This document shows positions 1 to 5,802 of a stretch of DNA of 8,564 bases, in pieces; the stretch's first letter is position 1; each line of letters opens with the position of its first letter. The stretch is from contig DBWE01000182.1 of the NCBI GenBank assembly GCA_002308315.1, positions 5,402 to 13,965 on the forward strand. Direction: 5' to 3'. The notes beneath the pieces were generated by a model, which did no database searches, was not told the origin of the DNA, and worked only from the letters and a program-made list of their open reading frames with translations. A program made the translations under genes and the position numbers. The stretch is from Clostridiales bacterium UBA1246 (GTDB taxonomy: Bacteria; Bacillota; Clostridia; Oscillospirales; Oscillospiraceae).

Positions 1-1785
1 GAGCCTCTTCCCCGCTTTCACGGCGGCCTTGCAGGCGACCGTCGCGAGCACTTCGGCCTCCGGGCCGATACCGTTCGGCTTTCTTCCGGTCCTGATAGCT
101 TCCGCCATCTGACTCAGCAGCGCTTCCGCGTCCTCCGCGTCCACGTCGGCAGGCATCGCGCGGACGAGGAGCGTGCCTCCCCCGAAATCGTCTGCCTCGA
201 AGCCCGCCTTTTCAAGAAGCTCGGCGTTCTCCAGAAGCAGCTGCATGCTTTCCGGCGGCAGCTTTACCGTCAGCGGAGCAATAAGCTGCTGGGACATCCG
301 GTCCCGCAGTTCTTCCGCAGCCATGAGACGGTCGAAAATGATGCGCTCATGGGCGGCGTGCTTGTCTATGAGTATGAGCTCGTCCTCCGACTCGACTATC
401 AGCACTTCGTTGAACGCCTCGCCGATGATGCGGTAATAAGGCGTTTCTTCCTTTTCCGCCTGCCGGGGCGTTTCCGGCCTTTCCCCTGTCACGGTACGCG
501 GCGGCTCCTGCTGCGCCGGCGGTTCCGGTTTCACCGGCGGCTCCGCTGCCGGCGGAGGGGGCGCTTTTTCTTCCGTCCTCTGCGTTCCGTAGCTTACGGG
601 GTTTGAACGGAACACCAGCTGATCCACGATTTGCCGCATCTTCGCCGGAGGCACGTTTTCTTTTTCCCTCTCCCGCGGCGGCGCGTACGTATCGGAGCGT
701 CTGCGCTCCGGTACGGGCATGGGCGGCGGAGCGGCGTCTGCCGCCGTATTATCCCCGCGGTCTTTTTTGCCTCCGAGCTCAATTTCCGGGCGCTCCCGCT
801 CTCCGTTCAGGGCGGCGAGCACGCTGCGGTAGACCGCGTCGAATATCTGCTTGTCCTGATAAAACTTTATCTCCGTCTTTGCCGGATGTATGTTTACGTC
901 CACGGCGCCGAGCTTAAGCGTCAGGTAAAGGACGCAGCTCGGGAAGCGCCCGGTAAACAGCGAGTTTTTATACGCCTGTTCAAGCGCCGCCTGCAGCAGC
1001 TGAGATTTTACGCATCTGCCGTTTACGAAGAAGAACTGGTTTGACCGGCTGCCCCTGGCGGCCGAAGGCAGCCCGACGAAGCCGCTCACGCCGACGCCCT
1101 CTCCGCTCCCGCCCGCGGGCAGCAGCTCCTTCGCGAAATCCCGGCCGAGCACGGCGTATATGCAGGACAGCGTGTCCCCGTCTCCCGGAGTATGGAAAAC
1201 CTCTTCTCCGTCCTTTATGTAGCTTACCGATACCTCCGGGCGGCTCAGAGCGAGCCGTATCATCGCCGCGGTGACCGCGGCGCCCTCCGCCTGATCCTTT
1301 TTCATGTATTTCAGGCGGGCAGGGGTATTGTAGAAAAGGTCCTCCGCGATCATGGTGCTGCCGTCGGGACAGCCCGCCTGCTCCCGGGAGATGACCTGCC
1401 CGGCCTCGAGAACGAGCGCGGTGCCTTCGCCGCTGCCGCGCTCCCTTGTAAACAGGCGCATCCTCGACACCGCCGATATCGCCGCGAGAGCCTCGCCTCT
1501 GAAGCCGAGAGTCCCTATGGCTTCCAGACCGTATTCATCCTTCAGCTTGCTGGTCGCGTGGCGCAGGAACGCCGTCTCCGCGTCCTGCGGAGACATACCC
1601 CTGCCGTCGTCCGTAACGCGGATATAGCTCATCCCTCCGCGCTTTATTTCCACTGCGACGCTGTGCGCGCCGGCGTCCACGGAGTTTTCGAAAAGCTCCT
1701 TCACCACGGACGCGGGCCGCTCCACGACCTCGCCCGCAGCTATCAGATCGGCAACGTGCTGAGGCAGCCTGTTTATGATGTTCAT
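1..1785 (-). CDS. mutL: DNA mismatch repair protein MutL (C-terminus cut by window edge)
   Basis: MutL is the ATP-driven matchmaker of mismatch repair and, in bacteria lacking MutH, also the nicking endonuclease acting after MutS. The 595 visible codons show the GHKL ATPase motifs in order: KELFENSVDAGA (Glu30, Asn34), DDGRGM, RHATSKL and TLGFRGEALAAIS. The S5-like transducer follows, with FFVNGRCVKS and VDVNVHPAKTEIKF. A proline- and glutamate-rich linker covers about residues 345-440. The C-terminal domain starts with IIGEAFNEVLIVE and has the endonuclease-type metal motif DKHAAHERIIFD (Asp474-His476-Glu480), with Lys for the usual Gln and Asp for the final Glu. ACKAAVKAGKRL near the edge matches the ACR motif; the last metal motif lies outside. 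The ATG overlaps the upstream TGA (ATGA), so translation is probably coupled to the racemase-like gene. Sampled codons in the linker and domains show no frameshift. Confidence 0.97.
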   Translation of the reverse strand, partial: MNIINRLPQHVADLIAAGEVVERPASVVKELFENSVDAGAHSVAVEIKRGGMSYIRVTDDGRGMSPQDAETAFLRHATSKLKDEYGLEAIGTLGFRGEALAAISAVSRMRLFTRERGSGEGTALVLEAGQVISREQAGCPDGSTMIAEDLFYNTPARLKYMKKDQAEGAAVTAAMIRLALSRPEVSVSYIKDGEEVFHTPGDGDTLSCIYAVLGRDFAKELLPAGGSGEGVGVSGFVGLPSAARGSRSNQFFFVNGRCVKSQLLQAALEQAYKNSLFTGRFPSCVLYLTLKLGAVDVNIHPAKTEIKFYQDKQIFDAVYRSVLAALNGERERPEIELGGKKDRGDNTAADAAPPPMPVPERRRSDTYAPPREREKENVPPAKMRQIVDQLVFRSNPVSYGTQRTEEKAPPPPAAEPPVKPEPPAQQEPPRTVTGERPETPRQAEKEETPYYRIIGEAFNEVLIVESEDELILIDKHAAHERIIFDRLMAAEELRDRMSQQLIAPLTVKLPPESMQLLLENAELLEKAGFEADDFGGGTLLVRAMPADVDAEDAEALLSQMAEAIRTGRKPNGIGPEAEVLATVACKAAVKAGKRL

Positions 1786-2840
1786 GCCTGTTTTATGACT
1801 ATGGGCAGACCCTTGACCAGCCTCGGGTCGGCGTCTATCACGGCTGTGCTTCCGGGGCCGCATTCGCAGCGGGACACGTCGAGCACTATCGAGGTGGCGT
1901 CTATCCCGCCGAGTATGCAGGCCTTCTTCCCACCGACTCTGATCACCGGGTCGGACGGGCAGCGAAACAGCGAAGCGCGCTTCCGCTCTCCGGACAGGCC
2001 CACGCCGTTGTACCAGCCCACGTCGAGCATGGCGGTCTTTTCCGTCCTGCCCATTTTTCTGTTCATGTCATGGCCGGCGTTCTTGCCCTTGGCCGCCCAG
2101 TCGATCTCCTCGAGACTTGCCTCGATATATCCCGCCTTCGTCAGCTCTCTGCCGCCGTTGGGGACGCGGCCGATCATGGCCGGGCCGAAGCACATACAGG
2201 ATCTTTCCCCGAAATCCCAGCGCTTCTGCGCGGCGGGATCGAGAGCCATGAGAAGCCCCGTGTCTGTCCCCTGCTCCTGCAGCTTGGTGACGCAGGCGAC
2301 GAATTCATCGGCCTGCGCCTTGGCGAGCTTTTCGTTCTTCATGGGCGCTATGCGGGTATAGAGCCCCTCGACCTTGATGCCCTTCATGTGCTGAAATACG
2401 TTGAGTATCTTATCGGTCTCCTCGCTCTGGAAGCCGTACTGGCCGAAGCCGGTGTCTATCCTGATCATCGCCTGAGCGGGCGCTCCGCGTCCCTCGGCCA
2501 GGCTGTTGAGGGCGATGGACGCGTCGTATGAGCCGACGGTGAAAATAACGCCCAGCTCCAGAAGCTCCTTCAGTTCCTCCGTTTCCGTCACGGAACGCAG
2601 CATCAGTATCCTGCTGTCGGCAAAGCCCGCGCCGCGCAAGGCCGAGGCGTCCCGCATTTCCGTCACGGCGAAATCGGTTATCCCGTCCTCCGCGCATATG
2701 CCCGCGGCGTTCACAACGCCCATGCCCTGGCCGTTCGCGCTGAGGTCCGCCATCAGCCTGACAAAGCCCGCCCGTTCGCGGATCACGGCGAGGTTTGTCT
2801 TGACCACCGTTTTGTCGATCACGACAGTTCTCATGTTCAT
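1782..2840 (-). CDS. Alanine racemase-like protein lacking the PLP lysine and catalytic tyrosine (likely pseudoenzyme)
   Basis: The 352-residue product aligns along its length with fold-III alanine racemases: VVIDKTVVKTNLAVIR at the N-terminus, ANGQG where the family has AYGHG, IRIDTGFGQYGF for the DTGMGRLG strand, VEGLYTRIA for the GLYTHFA strand, and a C-terminal beta domain with VGWYNG for GYADG. Compared by eye with Geobacillus Alr, the key residues are replaced: Lys39 by Asp32, Tyr265 by His257, Arg219 by Cys217, Arg136 by Gln134, His166 by Arg163, and the Met-Asp pair by Ala-Thr. It should therefore not bind PLP through a Schiff base or racemise alanine; its real role is unknown. The frame is open up to 2972, but that start lies upstream of the -10 box; ATG 2840 follows AAGGCAGG and gives a normal N-terminus (ATG 2834 is a close alternative). 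The stop overlaps the mutL start. Confidence 0.88.
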   Translation of the reverse strand: MNMRTVVIDKTVVKTNLAVIRERAGFVRLMADLSANGQGMGVVNAAGICAEDGITDFAVTEMRDASALRGAGFADSRILMLRSVTETEELKELLELGVIFTVGSYDASIALNSLAEGRGAPAQAMIRIDTGFGQYGFQSEETDKILNVFQHMKGIKVEGLYTRIAPMKNEKLAKAQADEFVACVTKLQEQGTDTGLLMALDPAAQKRWDFGERSCMCFGPAMIGRVPNGGRELTKAGYIEASLEEIDWAAKGKNAGHDMNRKMGRTEKTAMLDVGWYNGVGLSGERKRASLFRCPSDPVIRVGGKKACILGGIDATSIVLDVSRCECGPGSTAVIDADPRLVKGLPIVIKQA

Positions 2841-2962
2841 TCGCCTGCCTTGCTTTAAATTTGTGTTTTTCGATCCCTGCGGACCGTCGGGAAAAACCGA
2901 AGCTCTTTCCTCCGGCCGCCGCCGCGGCAAGCGCGGCTGCCGAAGTGATTTTTCTTTTATAC

Positions 2963-2991
2963 AGTATAGCAAACAAAAACAAATATTTCAA
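2963..2991 (-). promoter_or_regulatory. Sigma-A promoter of the racemase-like/mutL operon
   Basis: TTGAAA (2991-2986), a 17-base spacer and TATACT (2968-2963) match the housekeeping consensus at five of six positions each. Transcription would start near 2956, leaving a leader of about 115 bases. The leader holds a GC-rich hairpin (GCCGCG, 5-base loop, CGCGGC; 2921-2937) with no following T-run. This start site rules out the upstream in-frame ATG at 2972. Confidence 0.8.
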
Positions 2992-3016
2992 CGGCGGCAA
3001 ATAATAAAGCGCCTTC

Positions 3017-3046
3017 AAAAAAGCGATGCAAACGGCGGCATTTCGC
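3017..3046 (-). terminator. Candidate intrinsic terminator after the GNAT gene
   Basis: On the minus strand, GCG-AA-ATGC, an 8-base loop, then GCAT-CGC form a 7-pair stem with a two-base bulge, followed at once by six T residues (3022-3017). It lies about 70 bases after the acetyltransferase stop and just before the racemase-like promoter, where the upstream operon should end. The bulged stem makes the call moderate. Confidence 0.5.
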
Positions 3047-3113
3047 GCTCCCGTCATTGTTCACGCCGTTCCCGCCGCCGTCCGGCAGGACATATAAAAC
3101 CGCAAATCGTTTC

Positions 3114-3671
3114 TTAATGCCATTCCTTTTTCAAAACGGCATACTGATACGTGTTTTCATACCGCGGCAAGCCGTCCGGATCATTCACAAACGATATGAA
3201 CTCCAAAAACAGGCCTTCGCGGCGCATACCGAGTCTTTCGCAAAGACGCTGACTTGCCGTGTTGTAATCCTCGGTGTATGCGTATATCCTCCGCGCGCCT
3301 TTTTCATTGAACAGGTAATCGAAGAAAGCGTGGGCGGCTTCGTAGGCGTAGCCTTTGCCGGTGTAATCCGGATTCAGCATCCGGCACGGGCTGAAAGTGT
3401 CTTTCGGGTCGTTTTCATCGGCGTGCTGTTCTCCCGTTTCGGGATAGGCGTCGATTTCGCCGATCACCTTGCCGCTCTCCTTCAGTACGATGGCAAAATA
3501 ATACTCCGTCTCGCCTGTACGGTTTTTCATCTCCGCGACCGCTTCGTCAAGCGAGTTCAGCTTCATGCACGTGAAGCAGTTGACCGACGGCTCTTTCAAA
3601 TATTCGTAAACGTCCGCCGCGTCGCCCTCGTCGAACGGGCGGAGGATAAGTCTTTCGGTTTCTATGATCAT
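3114..3671 (-). CDS. GNAT-family N-acetyltransferase (RimJ/RimL type)
   Basis: The 185-residue protein begins IIETERLILRPFDEGDAADVYEY, the standard opening of the Acetyltransf_3 (RimJ/RimL) group, which transfers acetyl from acetyl-CoA to an amine such as a ribosomal protein N-terminus, an amino acid or a drug. The acetyl-CoA pyrophosphate loop is visible as DYTGKGYAYEA (residues about 102-112; R/Q-x-x-G-x-G/A pattern with Thr-Gly-Lys-Gly-Tyr-Ala), followed by the family's YTEDYNTASQRLCERLGMRREG segment, where an Asn and a Ser/Arg region close the fold. The substrate cannot be read from sequence. ATG 3671 has the ribosome site GAAGGGG seven bases upstream. It lies 26 bases after the MBL gene in the same direction, so the two are probably co-transcribed. 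Base composition is lower in GC than mutL. Confidence 0.9.
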   Translation of the reverse strand: MIIETERLILRPFDEGDAADVYEYLKEPSVNCFTCMKLNSLDEAVAEMKNRTGETEYYFAIVLKESGKVIGEIDAYPETGEQHADENDPKDTFSPCRMLNPDYTGKGYAYEAAHAFFDYLFNEKGARRIYAYTEDYNTASQRLCERLGMRREGLFLEFISFVNDPDGLPRYENTYQYAVLKKEWH

Positions 3672-3697
3672 TTTTTACCCCTTCATACCGTAATATG

Positions 3698-4279
3698 TCA
3701 TTTCAATGTTTTCTCGGGCACATGCGCATAGAATACGCGCTTGGGCCGATATGACAGAATTTGCTCCCAGTCACTTTCCGACTGTGCATTCTCCGTATAT
3801 GCTCCGAGATATTCGAACGGTTCAAGATCCCCGACAAAACAGTCGCCGTCATCAAGGACAAGAGAAACGCTGTCTTCGGAATGGCTCGGCGTGCGGATGA
3901 TCTCGCCGCGAATACCCATGCGTGACAGAAAGCTTCTGCTATCTTTGCAGGCGATAACCGCAGCCTGCGTTTCATCGATCGGAGGACAGCGGATTTTGTC
4001 TCTTGCAAAAATACTGTCCGAATAATGGATAAAGTCTTTTTGCGCATCTACCATCAGCAGCTTTACGCCCTGCTTCATCAGCTCGCCGATAAGCCCCATA
4101 TGATCCGGGTGATAATGCGAGGCTAAAACATACTTTATGTCTTTTACGGCAATACCGTTTTGCTTTACAGCCCTGCAGAAGGCAGGCAATGTTCCGGCGT
4201 AGTCCGTATCGAACAGCAGACCGCCGTTGTCGCCGGAAATAAAAAACGTATTCGTATTGCCGTATTTCAGCCGTATCAT
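3698..4279 (-). CDS. Small metallo-beta-lactamase-fold hydrolase
   Basis: The 193-residue protein has the binuclear metal signature of the MBL superfamily: SHYHPDH (His55, His57, Asp59, His60), then TPSHSEDS (His133), GDL (Asp151) and a final YAHVPEK histidine (about His186). The order GNTNTFFI, LLFDTDYAG, metal motif, GDLEP is that of glyoxalase-II-like hydrolases, which hydrolyse thioesters, lactones or phosphoesters; here the substrate is not predictable. It has no signal peptide, so it should be cytoplasmic. It is at the short end for the family, lacking the extra C-terminal helices of glyoxalase II or RNase Z, but both ends look natural. ATG 4279 follows AGAGGT at normal spacing. It sits 148 bases after the nucleosidase gene and 26 before the acetyltransferase, with no clear promoter of its own. 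Confidence 0.9.
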   Translation of the reverse strand: MIRLKYGNTNTFFISGDNGGLLFDTDYAGTLPAFCRAVKQNGIAVKDIKYVLASHYHPDHMGLIGELMKQGVKLLMVDAQKDFIHYSDSIFARDKIRCPPIDETQAAVIACKDSRSFLSRMGIRGEIIRTPSHSEDSVSLVLDDGDCFVGDLEPFEYLGAYTENAQSESDWEQILSYRPKRVFYAHVPEKTLK

Positions 4280-4427
4280 TGTTCTGACCTCTGCCGACGT
4301 CGATTGTCGGGATCATTTCTTCTTGCGTCCCGGAATTCGTTGAACCGACCCGCTTCAAACGGCGCTCTCTGCGGCTCCCGTCTGTTTTATGATCGGCCGG
4401 CGGGTGTGCCGGATGATAAATGCAGTT

Positions 4428-5234
4428 TTATTTTCCGCCGGCGTCCAGCATTTTAATAACGATCCGGCTTGAATTGTCTGCCGCTGTGTCACCGAAATTC
4501 TCATAGCTCTCGTGTGCGTTCCCGTCCGCTTTGTCGGAAAGCGCGCGTATCACCACGAAAGGAATTTTGTATTTGATGCAGACAACGGCGACCGCCGCTC
4601 CTTCCATTTCGCAGGCGCAGCAGTCGTAGTCGCTCCGCAGTTTCTGCACGTATTCACTGTTTGCGATAAACTGGTCGCCTGTCGCGACCGTTCCCCTGAA
4701 GACGTGATTTTCTCCGACGACTTCGACCGCGGCGTCGTAAGCGAGCTGTACAAGCTGCGGATCGCAGTCGTAGTAAACGCCCGCCTCGTTTCCGAAACCG
4801 GGATCGCCCGAACGCCATTCAAACCCGTCGTTTGAAAGAATGCCGTAATCATGTTCGACAAGACGGGTGGCGATGATCTCGTCGAGCACCTGCGTTTCGT
4901 CCGCGACTCCGCCGGCGATGCCCGTGAATATAACTTTCGATATCGGGTACTTTATCATCATGGCCGTGGCAGCGGACGCCGCTCGTATCTTCCCGATCCC
5001 GGCGCGTGTGATAACTACCGGCTGTCCGTGCAGACTGCCGACGTGATATTTTACGTCTGCCACGGTATCCACGCGGTCGATCACCGCTTCTTTCAGCAAA
5101 AGGTCGATCTCATTATCCATAGCGGAAATGATCCCGATATATTCCGTCGGCTCTTCGGGTTTTTTCGCGCATCCGCAAACGAGCGCCGAAAACATTACGC
5201 ATACCAGAAGCAGTGCAGTCAGTCTCTTTATCAT
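4428..5234 (-). CDS. mtnN: Lipoprotein 5'-methylthioadenosine/S-adenosylhomocysteine nucleosidase
   Basis: MTA/SAH nucleosidase cleaves the glycosidic bond of methylthioadenosine and S-adenosylhomocysteine, releasing adenine. After a signal sequence the protein follows E. coli MtnN: YIGIISAMDNEI (catalytic Glu42, equivalent to Glu12), TRAGIGKIRAASAAT, FTGIAGGV, ATGDQFI, CACEMEGAAVA (Glu211, equivalent to Glu174 that holds the ribose) and IRALSDKAD (Asp234, the general acid, equivalent to Asp197). All three catalytic residues are present, so it should be active. Unlike the usual cytoplasmic enzyme it starts MIKRLTALLLVCVMFSALVC followed by Gly-Cys22, a signal peptide with a plausible lipobox (Val-Cys-Gly-Cys), predicting export and lipid anchoring. 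ATG 5234 follows GAGAGGA. Known surface nucleosidases of Borrelia give a precedent; the role outside the cell here is an inference. Confidence 0.92.
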   Translation of the reverse strand: MIKRLTALLLVCVMFSALVCGCAKKPEEPTEYIGIISAMDNEIDLLLKEAVIDRVDTVADVKYHVGSLHGQPVVITRAGIGKIRAASAATAMMIKYPISKVIFTGIAGGVADETQVLDEIIATRLVEHDYGILSNDGFEWRSGDPGFGNEAGVYYDCDPQLVQLAYDAAVEVVGENHVFRGTVATGDQFIANSEYVQKLRSDYDCCACEMEGAAVAVVCIKYKIPFVVIRALSDKADGNAHESYENFGDTAADNSSRIVIKMLDAGGK

Positions 5235-5330
5235 TTGTATTTTCCTCTCGTTTTCTTTGCTGCTGTCTCCGTATTTTCCGCAGCCGGAAAAGCCGGCTCC
5301 GCAGATCCCGATCTGTCGGGGTCATTTTTC

Positions 5331-5359
5331 ATTATGCTTGAAAAGTTTGGATTTTTCAA
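5331..5359 (-). promoter_or_regulatory. Sigma-A promoter of the nucleosidase operon
   Basis: TTGAAA (5359-5354), a 17-base spacer and CATAAT (5336-5331), each five of six to consensus. The predicted start near 5324 gives a leader of about 90 bases with two small hairpins: CCCGA/TCGGG (5307-5320) almost at the 5' end and AGCCGG/CCGGCT (5282-5298). No known riboswitch is recognisable in it. Confidence 0.78.
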
Positions 5360-5437
5360 TCCGTTTTTTCTTGAATGAAGACGCCCCGTTCCTTGATCGG
5401 CCCCGCAGGTGCCCGACAAAATGAATAGTGAGATCGC

Positions 5438-5601
5438 GGCTTTGCCGTGTTGAAATCTTCGGGCAAAGCCCTCAAGTGAAATCGAGCGTTTCACGTTCGG
5501 TGAAATCAAAATCCGCCCGCCCGCCGTCAAGGCGGATTTCACCACGAAGTGATTTCACCCGGGCGAAGCGAGGATTTATCCCACCCGACAGGGTGGATTT
5601 A
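5438..5601. repeat. Modular stem-loop array with inverted heptamers
   Basis: This gene-free stretch is a run of short inverted repeats. In order: GGCTTTGCC/GGCAAAGCC (5438-5446, 5462-5470); GTGAAA/TTTCAC around 5476-5495; GGTGAAATC/GATTTCACC (5499-5507, 5535-5543) competing with AAATCCGCC/GGCGGATTT (5509-5517, 5531-5539); CAC-GAA-GTG near 5543-5551; and CCACCC-GACA-GGGTGG (5581-5596). The heptamer TGAAATC recurs at 5451, 5477 and 5501; its reverse complement GATTTCA recurs at 5535 and 5551, and the related GGATTTA at 5572 and 5595. The whole block is thus roughly mirror-symmetric about a GC-rich centre near 5520. It has no open frame of its own that makes sense. It may be a REP/MITE-like intergenic element or a structured RNA trailing the tRNA transcript. 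Confidence 0.7.
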
Positions 5602-5605
5602 GTTG

Positions 5606-5647
5606 AAAGAAACCCCTTTTGTCGTGGTAGACAAAAGAGGTTTCTTT
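5606..5647 (-). terminator. Long hairpin after tRNA-Leu, probable bidirectional terminator
   Basis: Two 18-base arms (5606-5623 and 5630-5647) pair around a six-base loop, with AAAGAAACC/GGTTTCTTT at the base and CTTTTGTC/GACAAAAG at the tip. The single mismatch is C-A on plus-strand RNA but a G-U wobble on minus-strand RNA, which suggests the minus-strand transcript is the selected one. It starts two bases after the tRNA CCA and ends in a T-rich arm, as a tRNA terminator would. It also forms the outer end of the stem-loop array. Confidence 0.7.
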
Positions 5648-5649
5648 TA

Positions 5650-5736
5650 TGGTGCCGGCGGCGGGAATCGAACCCGCACGGTGTTGCCACCGGGGGATTT
5701 TAAGTCCCCTGCGTCTGCCTGTTCCGCCACGCCGAC
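5650..5736 (-). tRNA. tRNA-Leu, anticodon UAA, CCA encoded
   Basis: The 87-base cloverleaf reads: acceptor GTCGGCG pairing with CGCCGGC (one G-U), anticodon stem GGGGA/TCCCC with loop CTTAAAA giving anticodon TAA, a long class II variable arm GGTG-GCAA-CACC, and T arm GCGGG-TTCGATT-CCCGC. The discriminator is A, as needed for leucyl-tRNA synthetase, and CCA is encoded (5652-5650). It decodes UUA, a rare codon in a GC-rich genome. It is a single gene with its own promoter. Confidence 0.97.
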
Positions 5737-5753
5737 AGTTCAGAGGCTGAGCC

Positions 5754-5782
5754 ATTATAGCACCCGCGATTTTTACTGTCAA
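5754..5782 (-). promoter_or_regulatory. Perfect consensus promoter for tRNA-Leu
   Basis: TTGACA (5782-5777), a 17-base spacer and TATAAT (5759-5754): all twelve consensus bases at ideal spacing. Transcription should start near 5747, about ten bases before the mature tRNA end. It lies only 20 bases after the PPIase stop, with no clear terminator between, so read-through from the PPIase gene could add to tRNA transcription. Confidence 0.92.
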
Positions 5783-5802
5783 TCGGACGCTGTGCGGCCG
5801 CC

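Noticed and set aside
1192..2361. 389-codon open frame on the plus strand
   Set aside because: It lies antisense across the mutL N-terminus and the racemase-like gene, has low-complexity Arg/Pro/Ser composition and resembles no family; it is a shadow of GC-rich coding DNA.
1782..2972. Longer start (ATG 2972) for the racemase-like protein
   Set aside because: It would lie upstream of the -10 box at 2968-2963 and add a basic, low-complexity tail absent from the family; ATG 2840 has a ribosome site.
4380..4420. Terminator between the nucleosidase and MBL genes (CCGGC/GCCGG, about 4398-4412)
   Set aside because: The stem is only five pairs and no T-run follows it on the minus strand, so read-through into the MBL gene is more likely.
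5235..5330. SAM- or SAH-binding riboswitch in the nucleosidase leader
   Set aside because: The leader is only about 90 bases with two small hairpins and none of the conserved cores of SAM-I or SAH riboswitches could be found.
5451..5601. CRISPR array reading of the repeated heptamers
   Set aside because: Repeats are only seven bases, switch orientation mid-way, and are not separated by uniform spacers; hairpin arrays explain them better.
5650..5736. tRNA-Leu 3' end as an integration site of a mobile element
   Set aside because: No integrase is in the window and no second copy of the tRNA 3' end was seen on either side.
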